A DNA stretch of 25,731 bases from a virus. The DNA lies in IMG/VR virus record IMGVR_UViG_3300028024_000178, positions 1-25,731 of that record; one strand, written 5' to 3'. Below are positions 1 to 7,710 of the stretch, one piece after another; the stretch's first letter is position 1, and the number at the start of each line of letters is the position of its first letter. Position numbers and translations under genes: made by a program. The notes below the pieces were generated by a model that saw nothing but the letters and a program-made list of their open reading frames with translations, ran no database searches and was not told the origin of the DNA.

Positions 1-1332
1 ATGGAAATGCGGCGATGGACAATACTGACCCCGCATCCGATCCAGGCCGCCTATTGGAACAGCAGGCACCGGTTCAACACGGTCCCGGCGGGGCGGCGAT
101 CGGGTAAGACCGAGCTTGCCAAGCGCAAGCTGGTGCGCAAAGCACTTGAGGGCACGAAATTTCCCGATCCCCGCTTCTTCGCCGCGGCGCCGACGCGGGA
201 CCAGGCCAAGCGGATCTATTGGCAGGACCTCAAGGCGTTGGTTCCGGCAGAACTGCTCGATGGAAAGCCGAGCGAGACGGATCTGATCATCCGCCTCGTC
301 AACCAGTCGGAACTCCATATCGTCGGGCTCGACAAGCCGGAACGCATCGAAGGCTCGCCCTGGGACGGCGGCGTGCTCGACGAATACGCCAATATCCGGC
401 CGGAGGCCTGGAGCGCGCATATCAGGCCGGCGCTGGCCGACCGGAACGGTTGGTGCGACATGATCGGCGTGCCGGAAGGCCGCAATCATTTCTATGAGAC
501 CGACCGGGCCGCCCGCGCACTTTATAACGAGCTGGGGGATGCGAGCGAATGGGCCTCGTTCCACTGGGTCTCCGCCGACATCTTGCCGGCGAGCGAGATC
601 GAGGCGGCGCGGCGGGATCTCGACGAGCTCACCTTCGCCCAGGAATTCGAGGCGAGCTTCGTCAATTTCGAAGGTCGCGCCTATTATCCGTTCGACGAGC
701 GGATTCATTGCGCGCGGCTGGCCTATGATCCGTACCAGCCGCTCGCATTCTGCTTCGACTTCAACATTTCGCCCGGCGTGGCCGTCATCGTGCAGGAGCA
801 GGCGCTGCCCTGCGGGCAACTCGGTACGGGCGTCATCGGCGAAGTCCATATTCCGCGCAACAGCAACACGCCAGCAGTCTGTCGGAAGCTGGCGGCGGAA
901 TGGGGCGGCCATGCCGGGCCGGTGAGCTGCTACGGCGATGCGACCGGCGGCGCCGGTGGCTCGGCCAAAATCGCAGGCTCCGATTGGGATCTGATCCGAG
1001 CGGAGCTGAAGTCTGTTTTCAGGGACCGTCTGTCCTTCAAGGTGCCGCCCGCCAATCCCGCCGAGCGGGCGAGGGTCAATGCCGTCAATACCCGGCTCAA
1101 GGCGGGCGACGGCGTGATCCGCCTGCAGGTCGACGGCGCCAAGGCGCCGAATCTGGTCAAGGATCTCGAAGGTGTCCGGCTGCTTATGGGCGGTGCCGGT
1201 GAGATCGATAAGCGGGCTGACGAAACGCTCAGCCATCTCTCGGATGCGCTGGGCTATTACGTCGAGCGCGAATTCCCGATCGGCGGCCACCAGCGGGCCC
1301 GGGCCACGACCGTTCCCTTCCTTCAGCGCTGA
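1..1332 (+). CDS. terL: Phage terminase large subunit (ATPase plus nuclease)
   Basis: This is the packaging motor that cuts concatemeric DNA and pumps it into the prohead through the portal. The 443-residue protein shows the expected order: a Walker A motif AGRRSGKT at residues 30-37, a Walker B GGVLDE at 123-128 and a coupling motif GVPEGRN at 157-163. An RNase H-like nuclease follows, with candidate metal-binding acidic residues D253 (FDFN), D313 (YGDATGG) and D415 (SHLSDALGYY). All catalytic positions are present, so it looks functional. The start is at the first base of the window, with a second ATG at position 7; no upstream sequence is available to choose between them. The small terminase subunit is not in the window and presumably lies upstream. 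The portal gene follows after 19 bases. Confidence 0.95.
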   Translation: MEMRRWTILTPHPIQAAYWNSRHRFNTVPAGRRSGKTELAKRKLVRKALEGTKFPDPRFFAAAPTRDQAKRIYWQDLKALVPAELLDGKPSETDLIIRLVNQSELHIVGLDKPERIEGSPWDGGVLDEYANIRPEAWSAHIRPALADRNGWCDMIGVPEGRNHFYETDRAARALYNELGDASEWASFHWVSADILPASEIEAARRDLDELTFAQEFEASFVNFEGRAYYPFDERIHCARLAYDPYQPLAFCFDFNISPGVAVIVQEQALPCGQLGTGVIGEVHIPRNSNTPAVCRKLAAEWGGHAGPVSCYGDATGGAGGSAKIAGSDWDLIRAELKSVFRDRLSFKVPPANPAERARVNAVNTRLKAGDGVIRLQVDGAKAPNLVKDLEGVRLLMGGAGEIDKRADETLSHLSDALGYYVEREFPIGGHQRARATTVPFLQR

Positions 1333-1351
1333 GCCGAGGAGGCCTCGCCAA

Positions 1352-2806
1352 TTGTTCCAGACGATAGCCCGCACCATTCCGCGCGACCCGGATTTCCCGG
1401 AGCGCTGCTGGTGGATCGACGTGCGTACCAGATTGCTCGACGGCTCCTTCTATGATGGGCTCAGCTACGAGTTCCATCAGGAGACGCGCGGCGAGGGCGG
1501 CCAATATGTGCCGATCGCCGAGCGGCGGCCGAGCGTGCGTACCGGTCTCCTCCGCACGGTGGTCGACGACAGCGTGTCGCTGCTGTTCGACGAGGATCAT
1601 TGGCCCGCGCTCGAGACCGCCGAGGCCGATATCGAGGCGCGCGGCCAGCTCGCGGCACTCGCCCGGCAGATGCGGCTGAACGAGATCATGATGGCGGCGG
1701 CGACCATCGGCGCCGTCGGCTCGGTCTGCCTGCATCTGCGCATTCTCGGCGGCGCCCGAGGGTTGCGGCCCTTCGTCAAGGTGATGAACACCATGTACCT
1801 GACGCCGGAATGGGACCCGGCGGCGCCCGACACGCTGATCAAGGTGACCGAATGCTACAAGGTCACCGGCGACGAGCTCCGGCAGCGCGGCTATACGGTC
1901 GATGACGGCGCGCTCGGCGAGCGTTTCTGGTTCGAGCGCGTCTGGGACGATATGGCGGAAACCTGGTATCTGCCTTGGAAGCTGGGCGAGACCGATCCTG
2001 CGCGTATCCGCCAGGTCGACGATGCGCCCGGCCGCACGGTACGGCACGAACTGGGCTTCGTGCCGATGGTCTGGATCAAGGATCTGCCCGGCTGCGACGA
2101 GATCGACGGCACCTCGACCCTGACCATGGAGGCGGTCGAGACGATCATTCAGATCGACTATCTGCTGAGCCAATGCGGGCGCGGCCTCAAATACAGCCAG
2201 GACCCGCTGCTGCTGATCAAGGAGCCGGCCGGCGGCGACGGGCCGTTCATCCGCTCGGCCTCGAATGCGATCACGGTCGATGCCCAGGGCGATGCGCGGC
2301 TGCTGGAGATCAACGGCTCGGCCGCCTCGGCGGTGATCGACTATTGCAAGGCGCTGCGCGAGATCGCGCTCGAATCGCTCCATGGCAATCGCGCCAACCC
2401 GGACCGGCTGGCGGCCGCCACGTCCGGCCGAGCCATGGAAATGATGAATCTGGCGCTGATCTGGCTTGCCGGACGGAAGAGAATTACCTACGGCGACGGC
2501 GGGCTTCTGGTGCTTCTGGAGATGATCGCGAGGGCGAGCGAGAAGCTGCCGCTCTCGCTCGCGGGCGGCACAGCCCGGACGATCCGGCTGACCGGCCCGC
2601 TGACGCTGCGCTGGCCGGCTTGGTACGCGCCCACGGCACAGGACCGGGTGCAGATGGCGACCGCTCTCCAGACCCACATTGCCAGCGGCACGCTTTCGGT
2701 CGAGACCGCGGTCAAGACCATCGCATCCGACTATGCGATCGAGGATGTGCCGGCCGAGCTGGCGGCGATCCGCTCAGATTCCCAAAACCAGAAGGCGAGT
2801 GGCTGA
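1352..2806 (+). CDS. Phage portal protein (SPP1 gp6-like), TTG start
   Basis: This is the dodecameric ring at the capsid vertex that docks the terminase and later the neck. The 484-residue protein follows terminase and precedes a scaffold-like gene, the usual place for a portal. It has the charged, Trp/Tyr-containing central region and the long helical C-terminal half (SGRAMEMMNLALIWLAGRK) typical of SPP1 gp6-type portals. The frame is open from 1172 inside terminase, but a strong Shine-Dalgarno CCGAGGAGG at 1334-1342 sits 9 bases before an in-frame TTG at 1352, giving a protein starting MFQTIARTIPRDPDF. I therefore take TTG as the start. The stop shares its last base with the ATG of the next gene (TGATG), which suggests translational coupling. 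Identification rests on position and overall character more than on one signature motif. Confidence 0.85.
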   Translation: MFQTIARTIPRDPDFPERCWWIDVRTRLLDGSFYDGLSYEFHQETRGEGGQYVPIAERRPSVRTGLLRTVVDDSVSLLFDEDHWPALETAEADIEARGQLAALARQMRLNEIMMAAATIGAVGSVCLHLRILGGARGLRPFVKVMNTMYLTPEWDPAAPDTLIKVTECYKVTGDELRQRGYTVDDGALGERFWFERVWDDMAETWYLPWKLGETDPARIRQVDDAPGRTVRHELGFVPMVWIKDLPGCDEIDGTSTLTMEAVETIIQIDYLLSQCGRGLKYSQDPLLLIKEPAGGDGPFIRSASNAITVDAQGDARLLEINGSAASAVIDYCKALREIALESLHGNRANPDRLAAATSGRAMEMMNLALIWLAGRKRITYGDGGLLVLLEMIARASEKLPLSLAGGTARTIRLTGPLTLRWPAWYAPTAQDRVQMATALQTHIASGTLSVETAVKTIASDYAIEDVPAELAAIRSDSQNQKASG

Positions 2807-3303
2807 TGCCCGAGATGATCGAGCCCCAGGCGGGCGGCGAGGACGAGACGCGCAAGAGCTTCCCCTATGAGTATGTGAAGGAGCTTCGGGAGGAGAATGG
2901 CCGCTACCGGCGGCAGAAGACCGAGGCGGAGCGCGAGCGCGACGAGCTGCGCACGACCGGCGAGAAACGGATCGCCACCGCGTTGAAGCAGGCCGACGAG
3001 CGCATCATCCGTGCCGAGCTCAAGGCCGAGGCGCTCAAGGCCGGCATCAACGATCCGGCCGATCTGAAGCTGGTCGATATCTCCGGCCTCAAGCTCGGCC
3101 AGGCCGGCGAGCTCGAAGGGGCGGCGGACCTCATCGCCCAGCTCAGGCAATCCAAGCCGTATCTGTTCAAGGCCGCCGCCGGCACCAGCGGCACCGGCAC
3201 CCCGCCACGCCCCGGCAGCCGCCAGGCCCGCAACGCCCGCGACATGTCGTCGAGCGAGTTCCGGGCGGCACTGGCGAAGCAGGGGATTAAGCTGCCGCGA
3301 TAG
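2806..3303 (+). CDS. Scaffold-like head assembly protein
   Basis: This 165-residue protein probably guides coat assembly and is lost on maturation. Residues about 20-85 are dense in K, R, E and D with a heptad-like pattern (YVKELREENGRYRRQKTEAERERDELR), as expected for the coiled coil of a scaffolding protein. A middle region reads DLKLVDISGLKLG, followed by a Gly/Pro/Arg linker and a short basic C-terminal tail (SEFRAALAKQGIKLPR) like the coat-binding tail of known scaffolds. The start ATG overlaps the portal stop by one base. In scaffold-containing phages the coat gene normally follows directly; here a toxin-like cassette separates the two. It could instead be a minor head protein, but length, charge and position fit scaffold best. 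Confidence 0.75.
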   Translation: MPEMIEPQAGGEDETRKSFPYEYVKELREENGRYRRQKTEAERERDELRTTGEKRIATALKQADERIIRAELKAEALKAGINDPADLKLVDISGLKLGQAGELEGAADLIAQLRQSKPYLFKAAAGTSGTGTPPRPGSRQARNARDMSSSEFRAALAKQGIKLPR

Positions 3304-3334
3304 GGGATGTGCCGGCTAGGGAGGTTGAAACATC

Positions 3335-4369
3335 ATGAATTTCAATGCCGACGAGCCGCGGGATGAGCGCGGCCGTTGGACGGGCGGTGTCCAGGCCGTT
3401 GCGGGAAATTGGCGCGACAAGACGCTCGTCAATAACAGCCGCTCGGGGCGCGCTGCCGCGTTGGTCATGAATGCCCTTCTCTCGCTTCCTGCACGGTTCC
3501 GACGCCAGCCGGGTTGGGCTGAGCCGGAAATGGCAGAGCGATTGGGTCGCTTGATCGATCGCTGGGACGCTGCCTCGGGGTTGGACGACAAAGCGTTCCA
3601 AGCCGTCTTTCTTGGAAACGATACAAATCCGGACGTTACCCACGATCTGCGAACCGCCGCTCAAGGTGCGCTGCGGGCGCGAACAGCCGGGGAGATGGCG
3701 GAGGCGGCAGATCATCTTGCTGCCGCCATGCGGATGATCGGCGCAGACCGGTGGTCGGACTTTTTGAGGAATATGGAGGCCAAGGCTCGGGTAGCTGACG
3801 ACGGCGCGGACCAGTCGACAGTTAAGCAGACGGAGCACGTGCTCGGTGATGATCCCATGACCGATGTCGATATTATGGGAAATCCCCTTAGCTTCCGAAG
3901 TCAGGCCGCCTCCGATGTGGCTTTGGGTGCGGGGGCTCTGGCGCTTGGAGCAGCTGGCGGTGGAGTGGCGGTCTTTTTGGGACGAGCGGCTATCTTGGGG
4001 TTGGGAAGCTTCTCCACCGCGGAGATCGCGATTGTTAGCGAAACCCAATCCATCCTGGAGGCCCCGGAATTCGCACAGCTTGCAGCCGCACACGAAGCCG
4101 GAGACTCGTTGGTTGTGCATATCGGCGGTCGCTTGATTCAATATGAGCCGAACCTTCCAGCGTCCGGCATGAGCTTGTTCGGAGAAAATGGATTTCTACT
4201 TGGCCCGGAAGCATTCGCATCGACGTCCGAGCTCAAGCAGACAATCCTCCATGAGTTGTACCGATTGACTTTTAGCAGGGCGGCTGGTGGTGTGTCCGGC
4301 GAGTTGGCTACCCAGGAGACGCATGCGGCGGCGAGCTTTGCTGCGCGCGCGGCAGGATTGATCCGATGA
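3335..4369 (+). CDS. Phage-borne polymorphic-toxin-like protein (candidate toxin)
   Basis: The 344-residue product opens with ADEPRDERGRWTGG (residues 5-18), the PRDxxGRW/F tag common at the junctions of phage MuF, protease and portal proteins that carry extra cargo. Residues 20-180 are a polar helical region, 191-235 a Gly/Ala-rich hydrophobic stretch with membrane-insertion character, and 255-344 a compact C-terminal domain. That domain carries GENGFLLG (283-290), HELYR (306-310) and QETHAAASFAARA (327-339). The HExxR plus a downstream Glu resembles a degraded zinc-peptidase signature, but HExxH itself is absent. The order tag, hydrophobic linker, small C-terminal domain, followed by a small overlapping gene, is that of a polymorphic toxin with its immunity gene. 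It has a good ribosome site (GGGAGG) and lies between scaffold and coat. Base composition looks lower in GC than in flanking genes (30 of 60 counted at 3841-3900). The enzymatic activity is unknown. Confidence 0.6.
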   Translation: MNFNADEPRDERGRWTGGVQAVAGNWRDKTLVNNSRSGRAAALVMNALLSLPARFRRQPGWAEPEMAERLGRLIDRWDAASGLDDKAFQAVFLGNDTNPDVTHDLRTAAQGALRARTAGEMAEAADHLAAAMRMIGADRWSDFLRNMEAKARVADDGADQSTVKQTEHVLGDDPMTDVDIMGNPLSFRSQAASDVALGAGALALGAAGGGVAVFLGRAAILGLGSFSTAEIAIVSETQSILEAPEFAQLAAAHEAGDSLVVHIGGRLIQYEPNLPASGMSLFGENGFLLGPEAFASTSELKQTILHELYRLTFSRAAGGVSGELATQETHAAASFAARAAGLIR

Positions 4370-4575
4370 AAGAACCCGATATCACCGCAAGATGGATTGC
4401 TGCCGGGAAGGCCTTGGCTGCCGACCCCACGACCAAGGTCCCGTGTCCCGTATGCGGGGAGGCGGATTTGACCGTGAAGGATATTCCGATCCAAGGGTCG
4501 AATAAATTCGAACGCGTGATGGAATGCCCAAATTGTCATGCACGAAATGTGCTGCTGATGACGGCGCCACAGTGA
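4366..4575 (+). CDS. Small zinc-ribbon protein, candidate immunity partner
   Basis: This 69-residue protein has two CPxC knuckles, CPVC at residues 27-30 and CPNC at 54-57, spaced as in a zinc ribbon. Between them is a short hydrophobic and acidic stretch ending in FERVMECPNC. The start ATG overlaps the stop of the toxin-like gene (ATGA), so the two are almost certainly co-translated. My recollection is that small proteins of this form, with a helical N-terminus (ITARWIAAGKAL) and a CPVCG...CPNC ribbon, occur next to polymorphic toxin genes; that cannot be verified here. The immunity role is therefore inferred from coupling and size. It could also be a small nucleic-acid-binding protein. It is complete and has no signal peptide or membrane segment, so a cytosolic role is expected. 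Confidence 0.6.
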   Translation: MKEPDITARWIAAGKALAADPTTKVPCPVCGEADLTVKDIPIQGSNKFERVMECPNCHARNVLLMTAPQ

Positions 4576-4603
4576 AGATCCTGAGCCGATAAAGTCGCGC
4601 TCT

Positions 4604-4690
4604 GTGGGCCTCGAAGATCGCGGGTTTGAATACAAGAACCGCGTCGGCGAGGAACGCATCCGCCGAAAGATTAGACGCTGGAACGGGTGA
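4604..4690 (+). pseudogene. Short orphan ORF, possible gene remnant, in the gap before the capsid gene
   Basis: Downstream of the zinc-ribbon gene the frame beginning at 4562 stays open to a TGA at 4688-4690. From a GTG at 4604 it encodes 28 residues, starting VGLEDRGFEYKNRV and ending in a strongly basic RIRRKIRRWNG. The composition looks like the tail of a real protein, not random translation, but there is no convincing ribosome site and I do not recognise it. A plausible reading is the leftover 3' end of a displaced immunity or toxin cassette. The rest of the gap (4691-4808) holds no gene I can support, only the ribosome site GAAAGG just before the capsid start. Confidence 0.3.
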
Positions 4691-4808
4691 CATTCCTTCC
4701 GGCGTATAGCTTGACGATTGTCGCTTTGAAGCGCGCGTCCCTATCACCACCCATCGGGTCCAGGCGGCCAGGGGTTCCATCGAACCACCGAACCGAAAGG
4801 ATTCCCGC

Positions 4809-6134
4809 ATGGGCATCGACAATTTTCCGCCGTCGCTGCAGCCGATCATTCAGCAGAATTTCCTCGAGCGCGCGTTCGAGGAGGCGCTGCATTCGCAGCT
4901 GGGCTATCGCGACGTGGCCGACCGCGAGCTCTTCCCACAGAAGATCGGCGAGACGCTGACCAAGACCAGGCGCGGCCTCAAGGCGCCGGCGACCAGCCCG
5001 CTCAATCCCGCGACCAACACCAATCTCGATAACGGCCTGACGCCGACCACCTGGACGGTCGAGCAGTACAGCGTCACGCTCAACCTCTATGCCGATACGA
5101 TCGACCTCAACACGGTCACAAGCCGGGTCGGCATCGCCGAGCAATTCATCCAGAACGCCATCGTCAACGGCGTCCAGGCGGCGCAGACGCTCGATCGGCT
5201 GGCGCGCAACCAGCTCTTCACCTCCTACTTCTCGGGCAATACCCGCGTCCGCACCACCCTCGGCTCGGCCGGGGCGGTGGTCGCGGTCGACGATATCCGC
5301 GGCTTCCAGACGGCGCCGGTCAACGGCGTCATGGCGCCGATCAGCGGCACCAACACGCTGACCGTCACGGTTGGCGCCAATGCCTATACGCTGGTGGCCG
5401 CCACGCCCGACGGCACCAACATCTCGACCGCACCCAACGGCGTCTCGGGCACGCTCACCTTCTCGGGCAATGTCTCGGTCTCGGACGGCACCGCCGGCAA
5501 CACGATCCAGGCCGCCAATGCCTGCGTCATCCTACGCCCGAACGGCCGGGCCAATACCGCCCAGCTCGTCGCCACCGACGTGCTGGCGATGGCGCCGCTG
5601 CTCGACGCCGTGGCGGCACTCCGGGCCAACAATGTGCCGGATATCGACGGCGCCTATAATTGCTATCTCGACCCGATCTCGGGCCGCCAGCTCTTCGCCG
5701 ACCCGGATTTCAAGCTGCTGTTCCAGGGCGCCACGAGTTCGAACGACGTGTTCCGCAAGGGCATGGTCAACGACTTCCTGGGGCTGCGCTTCATGCCGAC
5801 GACCGAGGCCTTCCTGCAGCCGCATCCGACCGTCGCCGGCCTCAAGATCCGGCGCCCGATCATCTGCGGCCAGGGTGCGCTGATCGAGGGCGATTTCGAA
5901 GGCATGGGCAAGAGCGACGGCGCCACGCCGGCGGACAGCGTCATCGACATCATCGACAGCATCGCCATGGTGACACGCGAGCCGCTCGACCGGCTGCAGC
6001 AGATCATCGCCCAATCCTGGTACTGGATCGGCGGCTTCACCGCACCGACCGACATCACCACCAACGCCACAATCATCCCGACGGCGAGCAATGCCGCCTT
6101 CAAGCGCGCCGTGATGCTGGAGCATGTCGGCTAA
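4809..6134 (+). CDS. Major capsid protein, HK97 fold, P22/N4-gp56-like
   Basis: This is the coat protein forming the icosahedral shell. The 441-residue product begins with a short helical arm, then an extended region that includes TNTNLDNGLTPT (70-81) and a long helix with YADTIDLNTVTSRVGIAEQF. These are features of the P22/N4-gp56 branch of HK97-fold coats. Residues about 170-250 are a Thr/Asn/Val-rich beta segment that looks like an inserted domain, comparable in position to the I-domain of P22-type coats. The C-terminal half contains NNVPDIDGAYNCYLDPISG (274-292), a stretch I associate with this family. There is no N-terminal delta domain, in keeping with a separate scaffold gene upstream. 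The start ATG follows a GAAAGG ribosome site. Confidence 0.88.
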   Translation: MGIDNFPPSLQPIIQQNFLERAFEEALHSQLGYRDVADRELFPQKIGETLTKTRRGLKAPATSPLNPATNTNLDNGLTPTTWTVEQYSVTLNLYADTIDLNTVTSRVGIAEQFIQNAIVNGVQAAQTLDRLARNQLFTSYFSGNTRVRTTLGSAGAVVAVDDIRGFQTAPVNGVMAPISGTNTLTVTVGANAYTLVAATPDGTNISTAPNGVSGTLTFSGNVSVSDGTAGNTIQAANACVILRPNGRANTAQLVATDVLAMAPLLDAVAALRANNVPDIDGAYNCYLDPISGRQLFADPDFKLLFQGATSSNDVFRKGMVNDFLGLRFMPTTEAFLQPHPTVAGLKIRRPIICGQGALIEGDFEGMGKSDGATPADSVIDIIDSIAMVTREPLDRLQQIIAQSWYWIGGFTAPTDITTNATIIPTASNAAFKRAVMLEHVG

Positions 6135-6155
6135 CTCTTTCCCAGGAGGCCGATG

Positions 6156-6449
6156 ATGGCGATCCAGCAGGCGTTCCAAGAATCCTACACAGTGCCGGTC
6201 GCGGCCGGCACCAGCGCCCAGTCCGTGGCGCTGCCCGCTTGCGAGGGCGATGCGTTGCTCGTCTTCAATGCCGCGCCGAGCATCGCCCATCTCTCGGTCA
6301 CCGGGACGGCCAGCGCCACGTCGCTGCCGATCCCGGTGGGCGGCTCGCGGCTCCTCACGATCGGCTTCCTGGCGCTCGCCGCTTCGGTGCTGATCGAGAG
6401 CGGCAGCGGCACGGTCTATCTCAGCCGCGGCAACGGCACGACCTATTGA
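6156..6449 (+). CDS. Small head-associated protein, possibly capsid decoration
   Basis: This 97-residue protein lies directly after the coat gene, a common place for decoration or head-stabilising proteins. The sequence is Ala/Ser/Thr-rich with alternating hydrophobic residues (HLSVTGTASATSLPI and SVLIESGSGTVYLS), so a beta-sandwich is likely. There is no signal peptide or obvious membrane helix. Two adjacent ATGs exist at 6153 and 6156. The AGGAGG site at 6144-6149 lies 6 bases from the second and only 3 from the first, so I choose 6156. The exact role is unknown; it might equally be a small surface-binding Ig-like protein. Confidence 0.65.
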   Translation: MAIQQAFQESYTVPVAAGTSAQSVALPACEGDALLVFNAAPSIAHLSVTGTASATSLPIPVGGSRLLTIGFLALAASVLIESGSGTVYLSRGNGTTY

Positions 6450-6456
6450 GGCGACC

Positions 6457-6840
6457 ATGTCCTTCACCGATGCCCAGAAGACGGATATCCGCCGCTTCTG
6501 CGGCTATCCCGTGTTCGGCCAGAGCCCGAACCAGTTCGTCGATTACCGCTTCTTCCAGGCGTACGGAAATCTCGAATACAAGCTGAACAATTTGCTGCCG
6601 GCCGAGGAAGCCGTGATCGAGACCGTCTATCTGGCGCAGCTCTATGCGCTGGAGGCCGCGATCCCGTCCAGCGGCGGCAATCTCGACACCCAATCGGCAG
6701 CGGTCTGGACCCGCAATCCGCAGGAGCCGCGCGATCGCGCGGCTCTTTTCGACAGCTGGCGCCGGCGGCTCTGCGCCTTTCTCGGCGTCCCGCCGGGCGA
6801 GGGGCTGCCGCCATGCGGCATGACCCCGCTGATCGTCTGA
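6457..6840 (+). CDS. Neck / head-tail adaptor protein
   Basis: The 127-residue, mostly helical protein begins MSFTDAQKTDIRRFCGYP and contains YLAQLYALEAAIPSSGGNLDT and AVWTRNPQEPRDRAALFDSWRRRLCAFLG. This helical pattern, with a conserved W-T-R-N-P motif and a C-terminal R-R-R-L-C-x-F-L-G, matches my recollection of a family found between coat and tail genes in alphaproteobacterial prophages. It probably forms the first ring below the portal. It begins 7 bases after the previous gene with a GAGG ribosome site. Assignment as adaptor, not a head decoration protein, comes from helical content and gene order. Confidence 0.7.
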   Translation: MSFTDAQKTDIRRFCGYPVFGQSPNQFVDYRFFQAYGNLEYKLNNLLPAEEAVIETVYLAQLYALEAAIPSSGGNLDTQSAAVWTRNPQEPRDRAALFDSWRRRLCAFLGVPPGEGLPPCGMTPLIV

Positions 6841-6861
6841 CCCCATAGCAAAGGCACCGAC

Positions 6862-7269
6862 ATGAATATCAGCCAGGTGGCCAGCACGGCCATGCTCAAT
6901 GCCCTGTTGGCGCTCGCCAATAGCGGCACGCTCAAGCTCTACACCGGTCCGAAGCCGACCAATCCCGACACGGCGCTCGGCTCCCAGACGCTGCTCGCCA
7001 CCTTCGCCTTCGCGGCCACGGCCTTCGGCAGCCCGAGCTTGGGTTCGGGTGTCGAGGGCGCCAATGCCAGCTTCACCGCTTCGACGGTAACGGCGGTCGC
7101 GACCGGTACCGCCGTCTTCGCCCGCATCACTAAGAGCGACGGCACCACGGTGATCGCCGATCTCACCATCGGCACCAGCGGTGCCGACATCAATCTCAAC
7201 AGCACCGCCATCACCAGCGGCGGCAACGTCACGCTCACCTCGCTGGCTTGGAACAACCCGGTCGATTGA
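6862..7269 (+). CDS. Phage beta-rich virion protein of unknown role
   Basis: This 135-residue protein starts with a short helix (ISQVASTAMLNALLALANSG) and then becomes beta-rich: GTLKLYTGPKPTNPDTALG, LLATFAFA, GTAVFARITKSDGTTVIADL and INLNSTAITSGGNVTLTSLAW. The combination of a 'GTLKLYTG' strand, a 'GTAxFxRI' strand and the final 'G.VTLTSL' strand is one I know from uncharacterised proteins in phage head-tail modules. No enzyme motif is present. It is likely a structural protein of the capsid surface or neck. Ribosome site AAAGG precedes the ATG. Confidence 0.65.
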   Translation: MNISQVASTAMLNALLALANSGTLKLYTGPKPTNPDTALGSQTLLATFAFAATAFGSPSLGSGVEGANASFTASTVTAVATGTAVFARITKSDGTTVIADLTIGTSGADINLNSTAITSGGNVTLTSLAWNNPVD

Positions 7270-7293
7270 GCCGTCGGAGCAAGGAGGCGAGAG

Positions 7294-7710
7294 ATGGATC
7301 AAGCGCTGAGGCTCCACGAAGACGGGGCCGCGGTGAGCTATCGGCAGGACGAGCCCGGCTGGATCGTGGTGCGGCTGAGCTACGATCTGCCCGGCGCGCA
7401 TACGCGGCTGCATAGCCATCGTTTCGATCATTGGATGCGCTGCATCACCGGCTTGGCCTGGGTCGATATCGAGGGCGATGCAAGAATCCTGCGGCCGGGC
7501 GACGAATATCTGGTTGAGGCGCATCGGCGGCACCGGGTGCTGCCGCTGGCCGCAGATACGGTGCTCGATTGCCGCCATGAGATCCGGCGCGAGAATGGGT
7601 TGCACGATCCTGCCGCCTTCACCGCCGATGGCATTCCGCTCGAATGGTTGCGCGGGTTGACCGAGGATTGGGGCCCCGGGCTCGAACAGGTCGGAAGGGT
7701 CATGACATGA
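7294..7710 (+). CDS. Cupin-fold protein in the head-tail module
   Basis: The 138-residue protein has a single cupin-like barrel. Residues 36-50 hold a histidine cluster, HTRLHSHRFDHW, followed by GLAWVDIEGDARILRPGDEYLVEAHRRHRV. That gives the G...PGDxxxxxxxxxH arrangement of a cupin second motif, with H77 and H80. The histidines could bind a metal, so an enzymatic or sugar-binding role is possible. It is also possible that the fold serves as a structural or decoration module. The ribosome site AAGGAGG at 7281-7287 is strong. The stop overlaps the start of the next gene (ATGA at 7707), suggesting the two products are coupled. I do not know its substrate. Confidence 0.75.
   Translation: MDQALRLHEDGAAVSYRQDEPGWIVVRLSYDLPGAHTRLHSHRFDHWMRCITGLAWVDIEGDARILRPGDEYLVEAHRRHRVLPLAADTVLDCRHEIRRENGLHDPAAFTADGIPLEWLRGLTEDWGPGLEQVGRVMT

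Noticed and set aside
1229-2677. 482-codon open frame on the - strand opposite the portal
   Set aside because: Arg/Gly/Asp-rich translation and no ribosome site; it is the mirror of GC-rich portal codons.
4691-4808. Possible regulatory RNA before the capsid gene
   Set aside because: No convincing stem-loop or promoter could be identified by eye.
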